Shown: piece by piece, positions 1 through 10,702 of the stretch
Numbering within the stretch: position 1 is the first letter of the stretch
Layout of the letters: each line of letters starts with the position of its first letter
Assembly (NCBI GenBank): GCA_015039465.1
Contig: MU130701.1
Location: 103,851 to 154,580 of the forward strand
Length of the DNA stretch: 50,730 bases
DNA from: Phlegmacium glaucopus
Taxonomy: Eukaryota > Basidiomycota > Agaricomycetes > Agaricales > Cortinariaceae
Reading direction: 5' to 3'
The notes under the pieces: model-generated
Told to the model about the DNA's origin: nothing
Database searches by the model: none
The model's input: the letters and a program-made list of their open reading frames with translations, nothing else
Made by a program: the position numbers and the translations under genes

Positions 1-262
1 CCCAGGTACTACAAATTAAAATATGCTTTATTATTGGTTTATATATATATATTTAGTAAGAATACAAGCACTAGAATCTCATTGGAATCTGATAGGATCC
101 TAGTGAATCCGCTCAGACTGGTTGGAATTTGGTTGGAATTTGGTCAGAATGATTCCAAGTCCGAGTGGAATTTGGCTGGGTTCTCACTGAGAACTCATTC
201 CGACCAAATTCCAACAATTCCACTTGGATTCCACTCGGAATGTGTGGGGGATGGTAAAGTAC
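1..262. mobile_element. Right end of a TIR element (CTTTACA/CCCCCAC family)
   Basis: The segment ends in GTGTGGGGGATGGTAAAG near 247-262. This closely matches the right ends of the elements at 4477-4869 and 45378-47089. The 200 bp inside it are packed with repeated GGAATTTGG and ATTCCA motifs in both orientations, as in subterminal regions of DNA transposons. The left end lies outside the window. It abuts the N-terminal side of the helicase pseudogene, so it probably inserted into that gene. No coding sequence is visible. Confidence 0.55.
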
Positions 263-1011
263 TCCATTTGCCCTGGAACAGAGTGGAAAAACACAGTTTT
301 GTCCAAGAGGCGTGGAATTCTTGAGAGCCGGTTGCAAAATTTCCAACAGAAGTCCACTAGTGAGTCATGCATGTATGGCAATAAGATTTTTGAAGGTGTC
401 AAAATTGTTGACAAAGATTACCTAGAAAAAAAATGCATCAATCCAGAGTGGAAAAATGAAATGGACTCTGTGGTCAGAGCCTTTCATCTAAATGCAGAGC
501 AGGAGCATGCATTTTGTATTGTTGCTAATAACTCATGCCGTTCATCATCAGTACAGCTTAAGATGCATATTGGTGGGATGGGTGGAACTGGAAAGTCACA
601 AGTGTTGAAAGCTTTGATGGACTTTTTTGAGCGCAAGAAAGAGTCTCACCGGTTTGTTGTTGTTGCTCCAACTGGAAGTACTGCTGCTTTACTGGGTGGA
701 TCAACATATCATTATATGTTTAGTATAAATGATTTCACTGGTAGTAAGGCTGCAAATGTGCAGCTTGCAGAGGTGAAACAAAGGTTGCAAGGGGTTGATT
801 ATATTTCTATGGATGAGGTGTCAATGTTGTCCTGTAAAGATCTGTATAGGATCAGTGAAAGGCTTGCAATGGTGATGAACAATGCTGGTCTGCCATTTGG
901 AGGCTTGAACATAATTTTTGCTGGTGATTTTACTCAACTTCCTCCTGCCATAGGTCAGGAACACACATCCTTGTATAGCAGAACAGTGGGCATGAATCCA
1001 AAGAGTCTGCA

Positions 1012-2475
1012 CATCAGTAAAGTCAGGGATTTCCCATAGTTTGTCATAGTTATGTCACACTAAATTATAGTAGCCTATAGTCATGTCACATAAAATTATA
1101 GTATTCTACAGTCACGTCACCATAACTATAGTGGGTTATAGTTTCATAGTATTCACGTTGCGCACACCAGTGCTATCTAGCATGGTCTAGTTTCCTCACT
1201 CTGTCACGTCACACATTTTTCGAGATTTTTCATTAAGTTAAATAAACCAACCCTAAACAAATCCAAAATTACTAAATATGTAAGTTCAACAACACTTCGT
1301 CTCATCACCACCATCACCACCACCTCTCAATCACCACTTATGACCACAACAACAACACAGGAAAAAGATGGACAACAACGGCTAGCAATGATGATGACTA
1401 ACTAGCAATGATGGCAACGACAACGACTAGCGATGACAACCACAACCACAACCACAACTAGCGACAACAACAACGATGATGATGTACCCCCTTGCTAGGG
1501 GGTGGGTTTGTTTTTTATTTATTTTAATTTCATTATATTAACTTTGTTTGATTTCATTAGTCTTGAATGACGACGACACAACTACAACAACCACCCTCAC
1601 AACCACCTCCACGATGCACCACACCCCTTCGCAGGTTTTTTTTAAGGGTCTCGGTTTTCAAAAAAAAAAAAAAATTCAATTTCACTCTACTAATGACAAA
1701 CTACAGGTATAACAACTATGTCAACCACCACCACAACAACTCATCACCACCTCCGCAACGACACCTGCACCAACAACAACAACAGCTCATGCACAAACCG
1801 CAACAACGCATGCACCAACAGCAACAATGCACAAACAGCAACAACGCATGCACAAACAGCAATGACGTATGCACAAATGGTGACGACGCATGCACAAACA
1901 GCAACAACACACACATGAACAGTGACAACGCATGCATGAACAGCAACAACGCATGCACGAACAGCAACAACGCATGCATGAACGGTGATGACACATGCAC
2001 GAACGGTGATGACACATGCACAAACAGCGACGAGTCATGCACAAACAGCGATGACGCATGCACAAACAGCAACAACGCATGCACAAACAACAACAATTTT
2101 AGTTGTATATGACGATGCCCATGAGACAGTATATATCCTTTACAGTAGTATAAGTAGTATATTATGATGTTTAGACTACTATTACTTAGTTGAAATATGA
2201 TTTTTTTAACAATTTCCTTACTCTAGTTGTGATTGCTATTAGAATATTATGAGTATAGGGCTCCCTAACTACAGTATTAGCCTAGCCCTATATAGCACAT
2301 TATAGCCCTATATAGCACCTTATAGCACTCCATAGTGCTGTCTAGCGTCGGGCCATTTCAGGATAGCGCTGTCAAGTGTCACAGTAACGCTGTAAACATA
2401 AGACCCTTTACTATGGCTCTATGCCACTGTCCGGTGCTGTCCGGTGTCGGTCAGCTGACCCTGAATTTACTGATG
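1012..2475. mobile_element. Non-autonomous TIR element (CATCAGTAAA family) inside the helicase
   Basis: The left terminus CATCAGTAAAGTCAGGG and the right terminus, whose reverse complement is CATCAGTAAATTCAGGG, form imperfect terminal inverted repeats. They are flanked by a 2-bp direct repeat CA (1010-1011 and 2476-2477). Joining the flanks over one CA restores the helicase frame, which supports these boundaries. The interior has no transposase. It holds many TATAG/CTATAG motifs, a run of A, and a 21-bp satellite. The right subterminal part is shared with the 175-bp element at 27901-28075. Confidence 0.8.
1788..2097. repeat. Tandem repeat, 21-bp unit (CGCATGCACAAACAGCAACAA type)
   Basis: About 14 degenerate copies of a 21-bp unit lie inside the TIR element. 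Because the period is a multiple of three, every frame on both strands stays open and gives long repetitive peptides such as CTNSNNA or CCCLCMR. These are not genes. Confidence 0.85.
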
Positions 2476-2659
2476 CATGATCAAGAGGCTGCAATTGGGA
2501 AGGCACTCTGGCATCAAATTACTACTGTTGTCATTCTGTGTCAAAATATGTGTCAAAGGACTCAAACACCTGATGATGCAAGGTTGCATGAAGCATTGGG
2601 TAACATGCGGTACAAGGCCTCCACGCCTGATGATCTTGTTGAATTTAGGCGAATAACGG

Positions 2660-2950
2660 GTAATAACGTCAAGAGCGACAATAGAATGGAGGCTTAAGAC
2701 GGTTGGTGTTAACCAGATAAGACACTAGTTATTCGACTAAAGAACTACTCTAATCGTAACTAGTATTTATACAAGTACAGGAATGATAACAAAAATAGTA
2801 TTCTTATCTTTGACCTCTGGCATAATGTTCTCTTTATCAGCTTATCTACCCGGAGTGAACTCGACACTTCCAACAGATCTTGCATTCTTGCATTCTTGCA
2901 TATCCAGCAACCTTGAGGGTCGACCTTCTGCAAAAGAAAAACAATTTTGA
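2660..2950. other. Unassigned insertion between two helicase blocks
   Basis: The helicase reading stops shortly after LVEFRRITG and resumes near 2954 at IITTLNLPKDVINDL. The 290 bp between show no helicase residues. An A/T-rich TATTTATACAAG motif and a doubled GCATTCTTGCATTCTTGCAT stretch are visible. A solo LTR is possible, but I could not find paired TG...CA ends or a target duplication. Confidence 0.3.
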
Positions 2951-4476
2951 AATGTGTCAATCATAACTACACTTAATCTACCAAAGGATGTAATAAATGA
3001 CCTTGGATCACAAAGATTTGCAGAGGAAACAGGACAGGAGTTAATTGATTTCTATTCAGAAGACACTGTTAGCTCAACTGATAACTGTGCCCTGTCAACA
3101 AGTAAGAAAAAGTCATTTGGCCAATTGGGGAACAAGCAGGCCCACATTCCCTTGCTTTCAGCAAGCCTTCAACAGACTCTCTGGGATTTGCTGCCTTGTA
3201 ACAACACAAAAAAATACCTGGAAAATTGTCACTTTGTCGTGGACTGCCTGTAATTATTTAGTTAAACAGTGCAACTGAGTTATGCATAACAAAAGGCCAG
3301 GATGCAATAGTATATGACTGGCAAGATACACGGGGCTCAAGAGGGCAACATATGCTTGACACCTTATTTGTTAAGCTTGTTAATCCCCCACAATCCGTGC
3401 AACTGGAAAACTTACCATTGAATGTTGTACCATTGATGAGGACAATAACTAACACTCAATGTGTTCTTCCCAATGATGAAACCATCAGTGTTTCCAGGAG
3501 TCAAGTTGAGGTACTGCCTAACTTTGCTATGACCAATTATACATCACAAGGTAAAACAAGAGATTTCAATGTTGTTGATCTTTCTAATGCAAGAAGCCAT
3601 CAGTCTTACTATACAGCACTGTCCAGGAGTGCGTCAGCAGCAGGCACAGTGATATTGCAGGGATTTGACACACATAAGATTACTGGTGGGGCTTCAGGTG
3701 CACTACAACAAGAGTTTAGGGAAATTGAGATGCTTGATAATATAACCACCCTTCATTACAATGCAAAGCTGCCAAAATCTGTAGTGGGTGATTGTAGAAA
3801 TGATCTTATATCATCCTTTCAACTGCTTAAAGGAGAGCAGTATGTACCTTCAAAGGTCCACCATGCAATACGCTGGAAAAATAATGATCCCTTTCACTTG
3901 TCAAATGGTGCTGAGATCAATTGGAAAATTGTAGACACCTCCAAATCAGCCTGTGCTATACGCCCTAAGATCATAGGGACATCTAGGTTTGTGCCCAAAA
4001 GAAGTACACAGAGTGACATGCCAGAGCTGGTGAAGAAACGGAAGTTTGGTTTAGATGGTTTGGATGATGTAGAAATACATGAGACCACAGCAAAGAGAAA
4101 AAAAACTGGAGATAATCAAACTGTTGGAATTCAGCCTGTGGATGCTTGTCCACAAGGGTCACAGTGGAGCAACAACAGCTGTGCATTTGATGCAGTGATA
4201 TCTGTCCTATATAATGTCTGGCTTGATAACTCAAGGTTGCGATCTGTTCAACCTAGATCCATCAATGATCAACATTTAGGGCAGATCACAACCAGCTTCT
4301 CACAGACTCGGCCACAAGGCACTGCATACAGTCTTGAGGATGTGTGTGATTTTGTACAACACCGTCTACAAAGGGTTGATCCTGTAAGTTTCAGGTGGGG
4401 ACACAGTACACTTCACAAGCATCCAAAGTATACTTGATCACTTCTTAGCTACAAGTTTCCCTATCACATCATGTGT

Positions 4477-4869
4477 ACTTTACAGTCCCCCACGTTGTCC
4501 GGCCGGAGTCTGGCAGACTCCACTAAAATTCCGGTAAAAGTCCAGTCAGAGTCCAGTCAGAGTCCGGTGAAAGTAGAAAAATGCCTGGACTGTATGTCTG
4601 GTCACAGTCCGCCGGACTTTTGATAGAATTTAGGGTTATATTTAGATTTAGAGGTTAGGCTTAGGGTTATATTTAGATTTAGGGCTTAGGATTAATATTT
4701 AGGGATGGGGATATTTTCTGTCCACGCAGTAGCGCGTTCTTAGGTTAGGAGGGGATACAGGGATGTTTTGTACTTCCACCGGACTTCCACCGGACTCTGA
4801 CCGGACTCTGACTGGACTTTTCTGGAGTCCGGCGGAATTCCGGCCGGACAATGTGGGGGAGTGTAAAGT
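4477..4869. mobile_element. Short TIR element (MITE), CTTTACA/CCCCCAC family
   Basis: The left end ACTTTACAGTCCCCCACG and the right end, whose reverse complement is ACTTTACACTCCCCCACA, continue into matching GTTGTCCGGCCGGA and ATTGTCCGGCCGGA blocks. About 30 bp of inverted terminal repeat is therefore present. The 393-bp element is non-coding, with repeated AGTCCGG/CCGGACT motifs near both ends and a TTAGGGTTATATTTAGATT tandem in the middle. It interrupts the peptidase-like domain of the helicase pseudogene. I could not define a target site duplication. Confidence 0.75.
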
Positions 4870-5884
4870 CCTCCACATCATCATCAATGCACTGTCCAAA
4901 TAACCATCCACTGAATGGGGATGAGAGACTTGCCTCAAGTTGTCAAATCACCCTCTTGCACCAATGCCCAACCATACAGGCATTTATTGATGATCAATCT
5001 ATTGAGTGTGCATCACACTGCTGATCTTGTCAGTCTCCCCTGGTAAGGAGTCACATTTTTGTATCTGCACCTCCAATCCTCACCTTTGATATGTCACAGT
5101 ACAGAACATTGTTGTTAGAATCTTTAGTTTTGACTACAGTCAATGGGCAACAGACAACTTACAAGCTTAGGGGGGTGGTCTATCATTTTCAGGATCACTT
5201 CACTTCACACTTCATTACAGAAACAGGTTCTGTATGGTATCATGATGGGTTGTCCACAGGCCAGGGGATGGAGTATGAAGGCAATGTCAACAAAATTGAG
5301 TTTGGGACATGCCAATCACATGTTGCAACATGTGCTGTTTATATAGTCCCCTCTGCTATCAGTCAGAACTCAGATCTGCTGTGCTAAAAGCAACGGCCTG
5401 CTCAAACCGGTGCTTAACTTAACAGGGTATGGTACTAAGGGTGGAATGACAGAATTTTCCTTATAAAAAGTCAAGCAAACACCATGGATACAAAGTCAAT
5501 GGAAATATCTGCTGGTCCTGAACCCACCCGCAAACAGGCTCACACAAAAGCAAAACCTTACATACAAAATCCTAAGGCTCTGTTACAAAGAATACTATCA
5601 TGCATAGTTGCCTGTGGTGAAGTCATCAAACTTGATGATTCGGACTCAGAGGATGATGATGTTGATGATTTGCCCTCGTGATGTGAACTCATGAAACTCT
5701 GTGAAAGGCTCGAAAAAGTTTGTGCCAGGTATCAGGAGGTGAGAGCTTCTCCTTAGAATTGCCTTGTCAACTACACAAGTACAGAGCCCAGTCATTGCAT
5801 GAAAATCTTATCAGCTCTACTCAAACATTGTTGACCCAGTTATTTTACAAAAACCAAATGAAAAAGAGTAACGCTGTCACCCAA

Positions 5885-5998
5885 ACCCTAACACAACCTT
5901 AACAAAAACCTTAACAAAACCTTAACAAAACCCTAACAAATTATATACCTCCCTAACCTTAACAGAACCTTAACAAAAACCTTAACAAAACCTTAACA
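5885..5998. repeat. Tandem repeat of CCTTAACAAAA-like units
   Basis: Runs of CCTTAACAAAA and CCCTAACAAA, about 11-12 bp each, flank a short unique spacer. The unit does not match fungal telomere repeat (CCCTAA)n closely enough, and copy number is too low, to call it telomeric. Confidence 0.6.
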
Positions 5999-6079
5999 TC
6001 ACCCAATTGGTCAGAGGGTCACATATGTCACAATTTGTGACACTTTTCGTCCTGCATAAATCTATTAATGCATAACCCA

Positions 6080-6625
6080 TAGTGATGGGCAGGGGTTTGG
6101 GAAACCCCTGGGGTACAAGGGTAAGGGTAAGGAGGGTCAGGGTCAGGGTACAGATTTTTTGACCCTTGAAAAACCCTTACCCTTCTGGAGGGGTCAGGGT
6201 ATTTTTGGGAATTTTTATTTCTCTGATATCAGAGTGATCTAACTGTTGTGTATCTATAAAATTGACTTGAAATCAGAGAAAAAGCAATCTAAAGAGGCCT
6301 CACTGCTTTCACAACAATCAGTAGCTTAAAATACTAGTCAAACCCTCTCTATTTCATTTAAAATCTATTGCTAAACACCTTTAACACCCTGAACATGTTT
6401 TAAATAATAGCTACTTTGAAGGCTCCTTTGGATTACAAAGCTTGAGGAAGGATTTGGACCAAACCCTTGCACTAAACCCTGCTGTGGTTTCTTACCCTCC
6501 AACCCCTCAGAAACCCTTACCCTTACCCTCCAAAACCCTTACCCTCAGCCAAGGGTAAGGGTTTTTGGAGGGTAAGGGTAAGGGTCAGCCTAATTCCACC
6601 CCGGGGTTACCCTTGACCATTACTA
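6080..6625. mobile_element. hAT-type non-autonomous element A
   Basis: The left terminus TAGTGATGGGCAGGGGT and the right terminus (reverse complement TAGTAATGGTCAAGGGT) are imperfect inverted repeats. Both are flanked by the exact 8-bp duplication ATAACCCA (6072-6079 and 6626-6633). An 8-bp duplication with a TAG-type terminus is the hAT pattern. The subterminal 100 bp on both sides carry GGGTAAGGGTAAGG or CCCTTACCC arrays facing inward, likely transposase binding sites. There is no coding capacity in 546 bp. Confidence 0.88.
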
Positions 6626-6836
6626 ATAACCCAATGGCCGGTCCCGAGGCTATGAACTTCTACTGTATTGGAATTGGGGGGCCCATCACACTCATTTTGT
6701 CTGCGATGGGGTGTGAGGTGAGGCTGCAGGAAGAAGAAGATAGGGTAGCTTACTTTGTACCTCAACATCCTCACCTAACTTCCTTAACATGTGGTGGGGC
6801 GCGCGGCGAGGATGGGTGAATGATGATGGTGTAATG

Positions 6837-7647
6837 TAGGGCTGCGCACCGTCCGTATTACGGGTACGGCCTGTTGAAATTCGGGATCTTGTATGAGCAT
6901 GCACAATGGTGCCACTGAGATTTCTATATTTGGTGTTCTTATTGTTTCTTTGTAGTTTACTCCTTTGTCTTACTGAGTATATAAAGTAGGTAGATTTTAT
7001 TGTAACTACCTATCCGTTTGCCTCACGAGCTCACCGAGGTCAAACGCGAAATCATAGTGTTATTTTCGATGGCTTAATATGTTGATCACTAAGCTTATTT
7101 CAACACGGCCATCGATTTGACGGCCATAAATGCTGTGTCCAAAATCAAACGGTACGGGTGGCTTAAAAAACGGCCGTAAACAGGTATATACGGCCGTTTT
7201 CTCACTGTCCACAAAAATTTGAAATGTGCACACCATTTCTTGTATAAATTGGGACTATTTGGATGTATGAAGTGCTAATAACTCAAATTTCGAACATGAG
7301 CATTGAATTGGGAGGTCAATAGGTGAAGAGATACCTCGTGGAGTTTTGATTAGCATTAGTCATTGCCCTTTTAAGTCAAATAAGACCGATTTGAGTCCAA
7401 TTAAGGTTCAATTATTGTCGTCTTGAACTGCTTAAGCACCTTCGGGGCCGACAAAAAAATTCTTTGGGCGTAATCAACAGGTAATTTTGAAGAAATAGTA
7501 GGATATGTGAAGTACCCGTATGACGGCCGTAAACGGCCGTTGCCCAACGGGTAACAACGGGTGTTCACCAGGCTTCGACGGTACGGGTTTTACCCGTAAA
7601 AAGCCGTCCGTATACCCGTCGGTTTACGGTTACGGTGCGCAGCCCTA
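6837..7647. mobile_element. hAT-type non-autonomous element B
   Basis: Perfect 16-bp terminal inverted repeats TAGGGCTGCGCACCGT are flanked by the exact 8-bp duplication GTGTAATG (6829-6836 and 7648-7655). Subterminal regions carry many ACGGCCGT and ACGGGTA motifs. The 811-bp element encodes nothing recognisable, so it would depend on a transposase elsewhere. It lies 203 bp from element A but has different termini and a different target, so these are two independent insertions. Confidence 0.92.
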
Positions 7648-7655
7648 GTGTAATG

Positions 7656-9567
7656 TGGAAAGGGATTTGTGACGGGTGACATGTTGGTCTCACCGTCACG
7701 CTGTCGAACCCCTCGATGTGTCGCACGTTCTCATAGATCTCATCAATGGGCGGTGTGTCGATCATCGGCCTCTGTGTCGTACTTCCCCTTTTGGGGAGTG
7801 TGACGCTCTATGTATATCCCTGTATATCCTCGGTTCATAGTTCTCGACTCAAATATTTCCTAAACAGGCTTCACACCCCCTTGATATCTACACCCGGGTC
7901 CAAAGGCTTCAGGAGGTAATGGAGACAGGGTTTCTAGTTTGCACTATGCGGAGGTTACCTGTTTTCAGCTCGCAAAGGGTAAGAGGCAAAGTGTCAAAGC
8001 GACGCTTGGTCTCAAACATTCTGCTCAAATTCTTCTTGAGATCATCAGAGCAGCGGAGGTCAGTTGACGGTGTTTCTCCTATATTTCAGTGTCCAGTCAT
8101 TATTGATGTCAATTTTGGGGCATAAAGCTCGAAACTCCATAGAGCAGCATGCATTTACGTCGCAAATCAGGCATTTCACCTCCTTAATACTGTTGATGGC
8201 GGGGTACAAGGACAAGCCATCGATGTCAACAACATCCTACGAGACTATATCACACGGCTGAACCAGTAAGCTCACCTTACACAAAATGGCCAATTTACGA
8301 GCGAAATTTCTCCTCAGAGACTTCATAAAACACTCATGGGTTTTACTTCTTGGTGGTCTTTTTCTCGCTTCTGTCTACTTCTGGCGAGATTAAGAGATGT
8401 CACGACCTTGTCGGGTACGGCATGAGCATGTATGTATCTACTAGTCTACTTCTAAGGTGCCCCATCACCCGAGGTAATCAACGAGATGCTCTGCGCTGGC
8501 AATACACTGTCGCCCAATCTCTAGGACGAAATCCGACATTAAATCATTCTAATATAGACATTCAACATCACAAGTCGAGTGCCAGATCACGACCCGCCGT
8601 TCACCAAACACCCGGCCACAAATGGATAATGTCCCACTATAGAGTTGCTATAGAGAACAAGTTCGGCGAAGCTAGAAGCTTTCTGTATTCAGATCACATT
8701 GTCATTTCCTGGGGCGTTGGGTTTCTGTGCTTGGATAGCCGGATTGCTATCTGCTCCTGACGAATGACGACCGTTACCCAAGACGTACCACCATCGACAT
8801 TTTTTCTGTTTTCGCTTTCGTTCTGCATCATTCTTTTTCTCTGGCTCTAGAATATTCCGTTCCAAAACCAGCTCTTTTGACATTCTCGTTAATACCATCG
8901 GTTCTACCACGTATTTCCCATGTTCTGCTCCTAGGCTTCCTCTTCCCACCAGCTCATAGCTGAACATCACTCAATCGGCAATTCGCCATTCCGACAAACG
9001 TTTCAATGTTTTCACGTGGGCTTACTCATTCTTTTATCGTATGCTGGAATGACCGTCCACTCTTGGGTTTGGTAGACTGCACCACGCTTGTGGATTTTGC
9101 ACGGCACCCAACCTTCGGCGTTTACGACTCCTACTAAAAGAGGTAGAACTCAGACAGGGGGCGGGCGTGGCGTGAGTAGGTTGCAATGGCGAAAGATACA
9201 GTCGTTGTAGCGAATAGTATCATAGTATCTCGATACTTAGAAGCAGTGGAAATATTTGGGTACAACCAAGATTACTACAGTGATTATATTTCTTAGGTGG
9301 AAAATACAAGAAGTTCGTGGATTACACCGGTATAAATCACCAACTAGAAAACCGCGTTGAATGTGTAATACAATCTATCCTCAGCTGATAGAACATATTA
9401 GTCACGATATCATCTCGTAGCTCAGAGTATAGAAGTAAAGCAGGTTAGTTACAATATGCACTCTTGAGTTTAGCTTGGAGGGTTTGCAAGGGTGATGGCC
9501 ATCGACTATCAAGTGTATCGACGCATGCCTTTCTATTTTGCGTAAATAGGGCAACGAGGGCACTGAT
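7656..9567. other. Stretch without a supported gene
   Basis: I find no recognisable protein over this 1.9 kb. Short open frames exist. One near 7900-8060 reads HYAEVTCFQLAKGKR and could be an exon of an unknown or decayed gene. A minus-strand 93-codon frame (8689-8970) has a basic stretch but no known motif. The last few hundred bases are the downstream region of trs33. Confidence 0.4.
8286..8393 (+). CDS. Possible 35-aa single-span membrane microprotein
   Basis: An ATG in a fair context (ACAAAATGG) opens a 35-codon frame ending in TAA. It has a basic/amphipathic N-terminal part (RAKFLLRDFIKH), then a hydrophobic span (SWVLLLGGLFLASVYFW), then RD. This layout recalls small inner-membrane subunits of mitochondrial complexes, but I cannot match it to a family and there is no conservation evidence. 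It may be a chance ORF. Confidence 0.2.
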   Translation: MANLRAKFLLRDFIKHSWVLLLGGLFLASVYFWRD

Positions 9568-10511
9568 TTATGTTCCTTTGGGAAGTTTTATTTGAAAGGT
9601 ACCTAGGAAAGCTTTATCCTGATGGATATTTAGAGAGATTAAACCACGAGACTCACATTGGGGCAAGGAAGTAATTTCTGGGGTTACAGTTCCAGCGTAT
9701 CCTAGCCTGGAGAGAGCGCCACGAATTATTCCTGCCGGGATTGCTACGTACTGTGAAATATAAAGGCATCATTAGGGTTCTAGAGCCATTATAAAAGGGG
9801 AGAAATCTCACCAAACGCGCTCGTTTTATGGAGTCAGCACGGCTTTCCCATGAGGAGAGCCGGGTTATGGGTTTAAAAGCATTGTCTTGTAGAACGTATA
9901 CCCCCTATGCATAGATATATTAGACTGAATGTGCGCTATCGCTGAACATACCCGATGATTTGTACGCAAATTATCGACTTGTTTATCCCAACAAGCGGCC
10001 CAAATGTCCTTGCAGATAAATTTAATGGCATCAAGGGTTTCTGTAAACATGGGTCTTTCCCGGCACAAACTGTAATATCGGAATTGTTAATTTATGGGAA
10101 GAAAGGAAATACACAGAGAGGTGCAAACCGTTCAGAAAAATTGGCCCCGACATGCATGCCGATTGCCTCCAACCTCTGTCTAACAGGCTCTTCCTCCTCA
10201 TCGACCACAGATTTCCCGCCCGACGCACTTCCGGTCTTCGAGGCAAGACTTGTAACGGAGTCCCTTGCAGGGTTGTCCTTTTTGAAGGATGAAGACACTG
10301 TCACAGGTGGTGGAATCAATCCAGCTTCGAGCATTTCTTGTTCAATTTTCTTTGAACGTGCCGTAGCGACTGCTGCCGACTCTCGAAGGGTAGCAACGAG
10401 TTCGATGAGAAAATAGTCCATCGCTGCGCCATCTATTTGTCGTATTGGAGGATCTGCGAGGGCTGCAAGGGTTGTTGAACTGGAAGCTTGAATTGATGGT
10501 CTTGAAGTCAT
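9568..10511 (-). CDS. trs33: TRAPP complex subunit Trs33 (TRAPPC6-like)
   Basis: Small core subunit of the TRAPP vesicle-tethering complexes, which act as exchange factors for Ypt/Rab GTPases in ER-Golgi and Golgi traffic. Five exons fit exactly: 10129-10511, 9952-10069, 9812-9904, 9657-9750 and 9568-9602, giving 240 aa. Introns are 48-61 bp. The fold shows an N-terminal helix (DYFLIELVATLRE), a low-complexity Ser-rich insert, then the family core: RQRLEAIGMHVGANFSER, DAIKFICKDIWAACWDKQVDNL, VYVLQDNAFKPITRLSSW and AGIIRGALSRLGYAGTV, ending in FQIKLPKGT. The first intron has a GTTTGC donor, which is less usual. It is divergent from ubr1 and shares the upstream region. The call is confident because the whole TRAPPC6/Trs33 core is colinear. 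Confidence 0.95.
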
Positions 10512-10702
10512 GATAGAATGGGAACAAAATGTGACTCCTTGACCTGTCTAATCTTTCTGACCACAACCACCACTAGTACTAGTTCATTGACACTGGCTAT
10601 CAGAAAGCTCTCTCTCGCCTATATTATGCCAACGTGAAAAATAGAAGATACGAAATGTCAGCATTATCTGCTTTCTTTCCTTCAAGGCGTCCGACCTCCA
10701 CC
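10512..10702. promoter_or_regulatory. Shared bidirectional promoter region of trs33 and ubr1
   Basis: Only about 190 bp separate the two start codons, so both genes must be driven from this interval. A TATATTATG stretch lies near 10620 on the ubr1 side. I see no clear TATA box for trs33. An in-frame upstream ATG at 10655 could extend Ubr1 by 16 residues. Confidence 0.6.

Larger units (their letters stand above)
263..5681 (+). pseudogene. Helitron-type Pif1-like helicase with C-terminal peptidase-like domain, multiply interrupted
   Basis: Pif1-family DNA helicase of the kind encoded by fungal Helitrons, which replicate by rolling circle. Visible in order: Walker A GGMGGTGKSQ (about 572-601), motif Ia VVAPTGSTAALL, Walker B MDEVSM (about 810), motif III FAGDFTQLPP (about 920-948), a middle block at 2478-2660 and 2954-3253, and motifs V/VI around TNYTSQGKTRDFNVVDL and YYTALSRSASA (3530-3640). 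A C-terminal cysteine-peptidase-like part follows, with NNSCAFDAV at about 4170 and a His box (DHFTSHF, WYHDG) at 5190-5250. A tail with the acidic run DDSDSEDDDVDD ends at 5681. The frame is broken by elements at 1012-2475 and 4477-4869, by an unassigned insert near 2660-2950, by a frameshift in an A-run near 3212, by a TAG near 3256, and by a frameshift near 4425. The Rep nuclease part is not in the window. Neither Helitron end was found. Confidence 0.88.

Noticed and set aside
1567..2112. Long open frames on both strands with repetitive peptides
   Set aside because: They cross a 21-bp tandem repeat; the period is a multiple of three, so all frames stay open. They lie inside a TIR element.
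5885..6600. Telomere or subtelomere signal from CCCTAAC and GGGTAAGG runs
   Set aside because: The units are not (TTAGGG)n, copy numbers are low, and most lie inside a defined hAT-type element.
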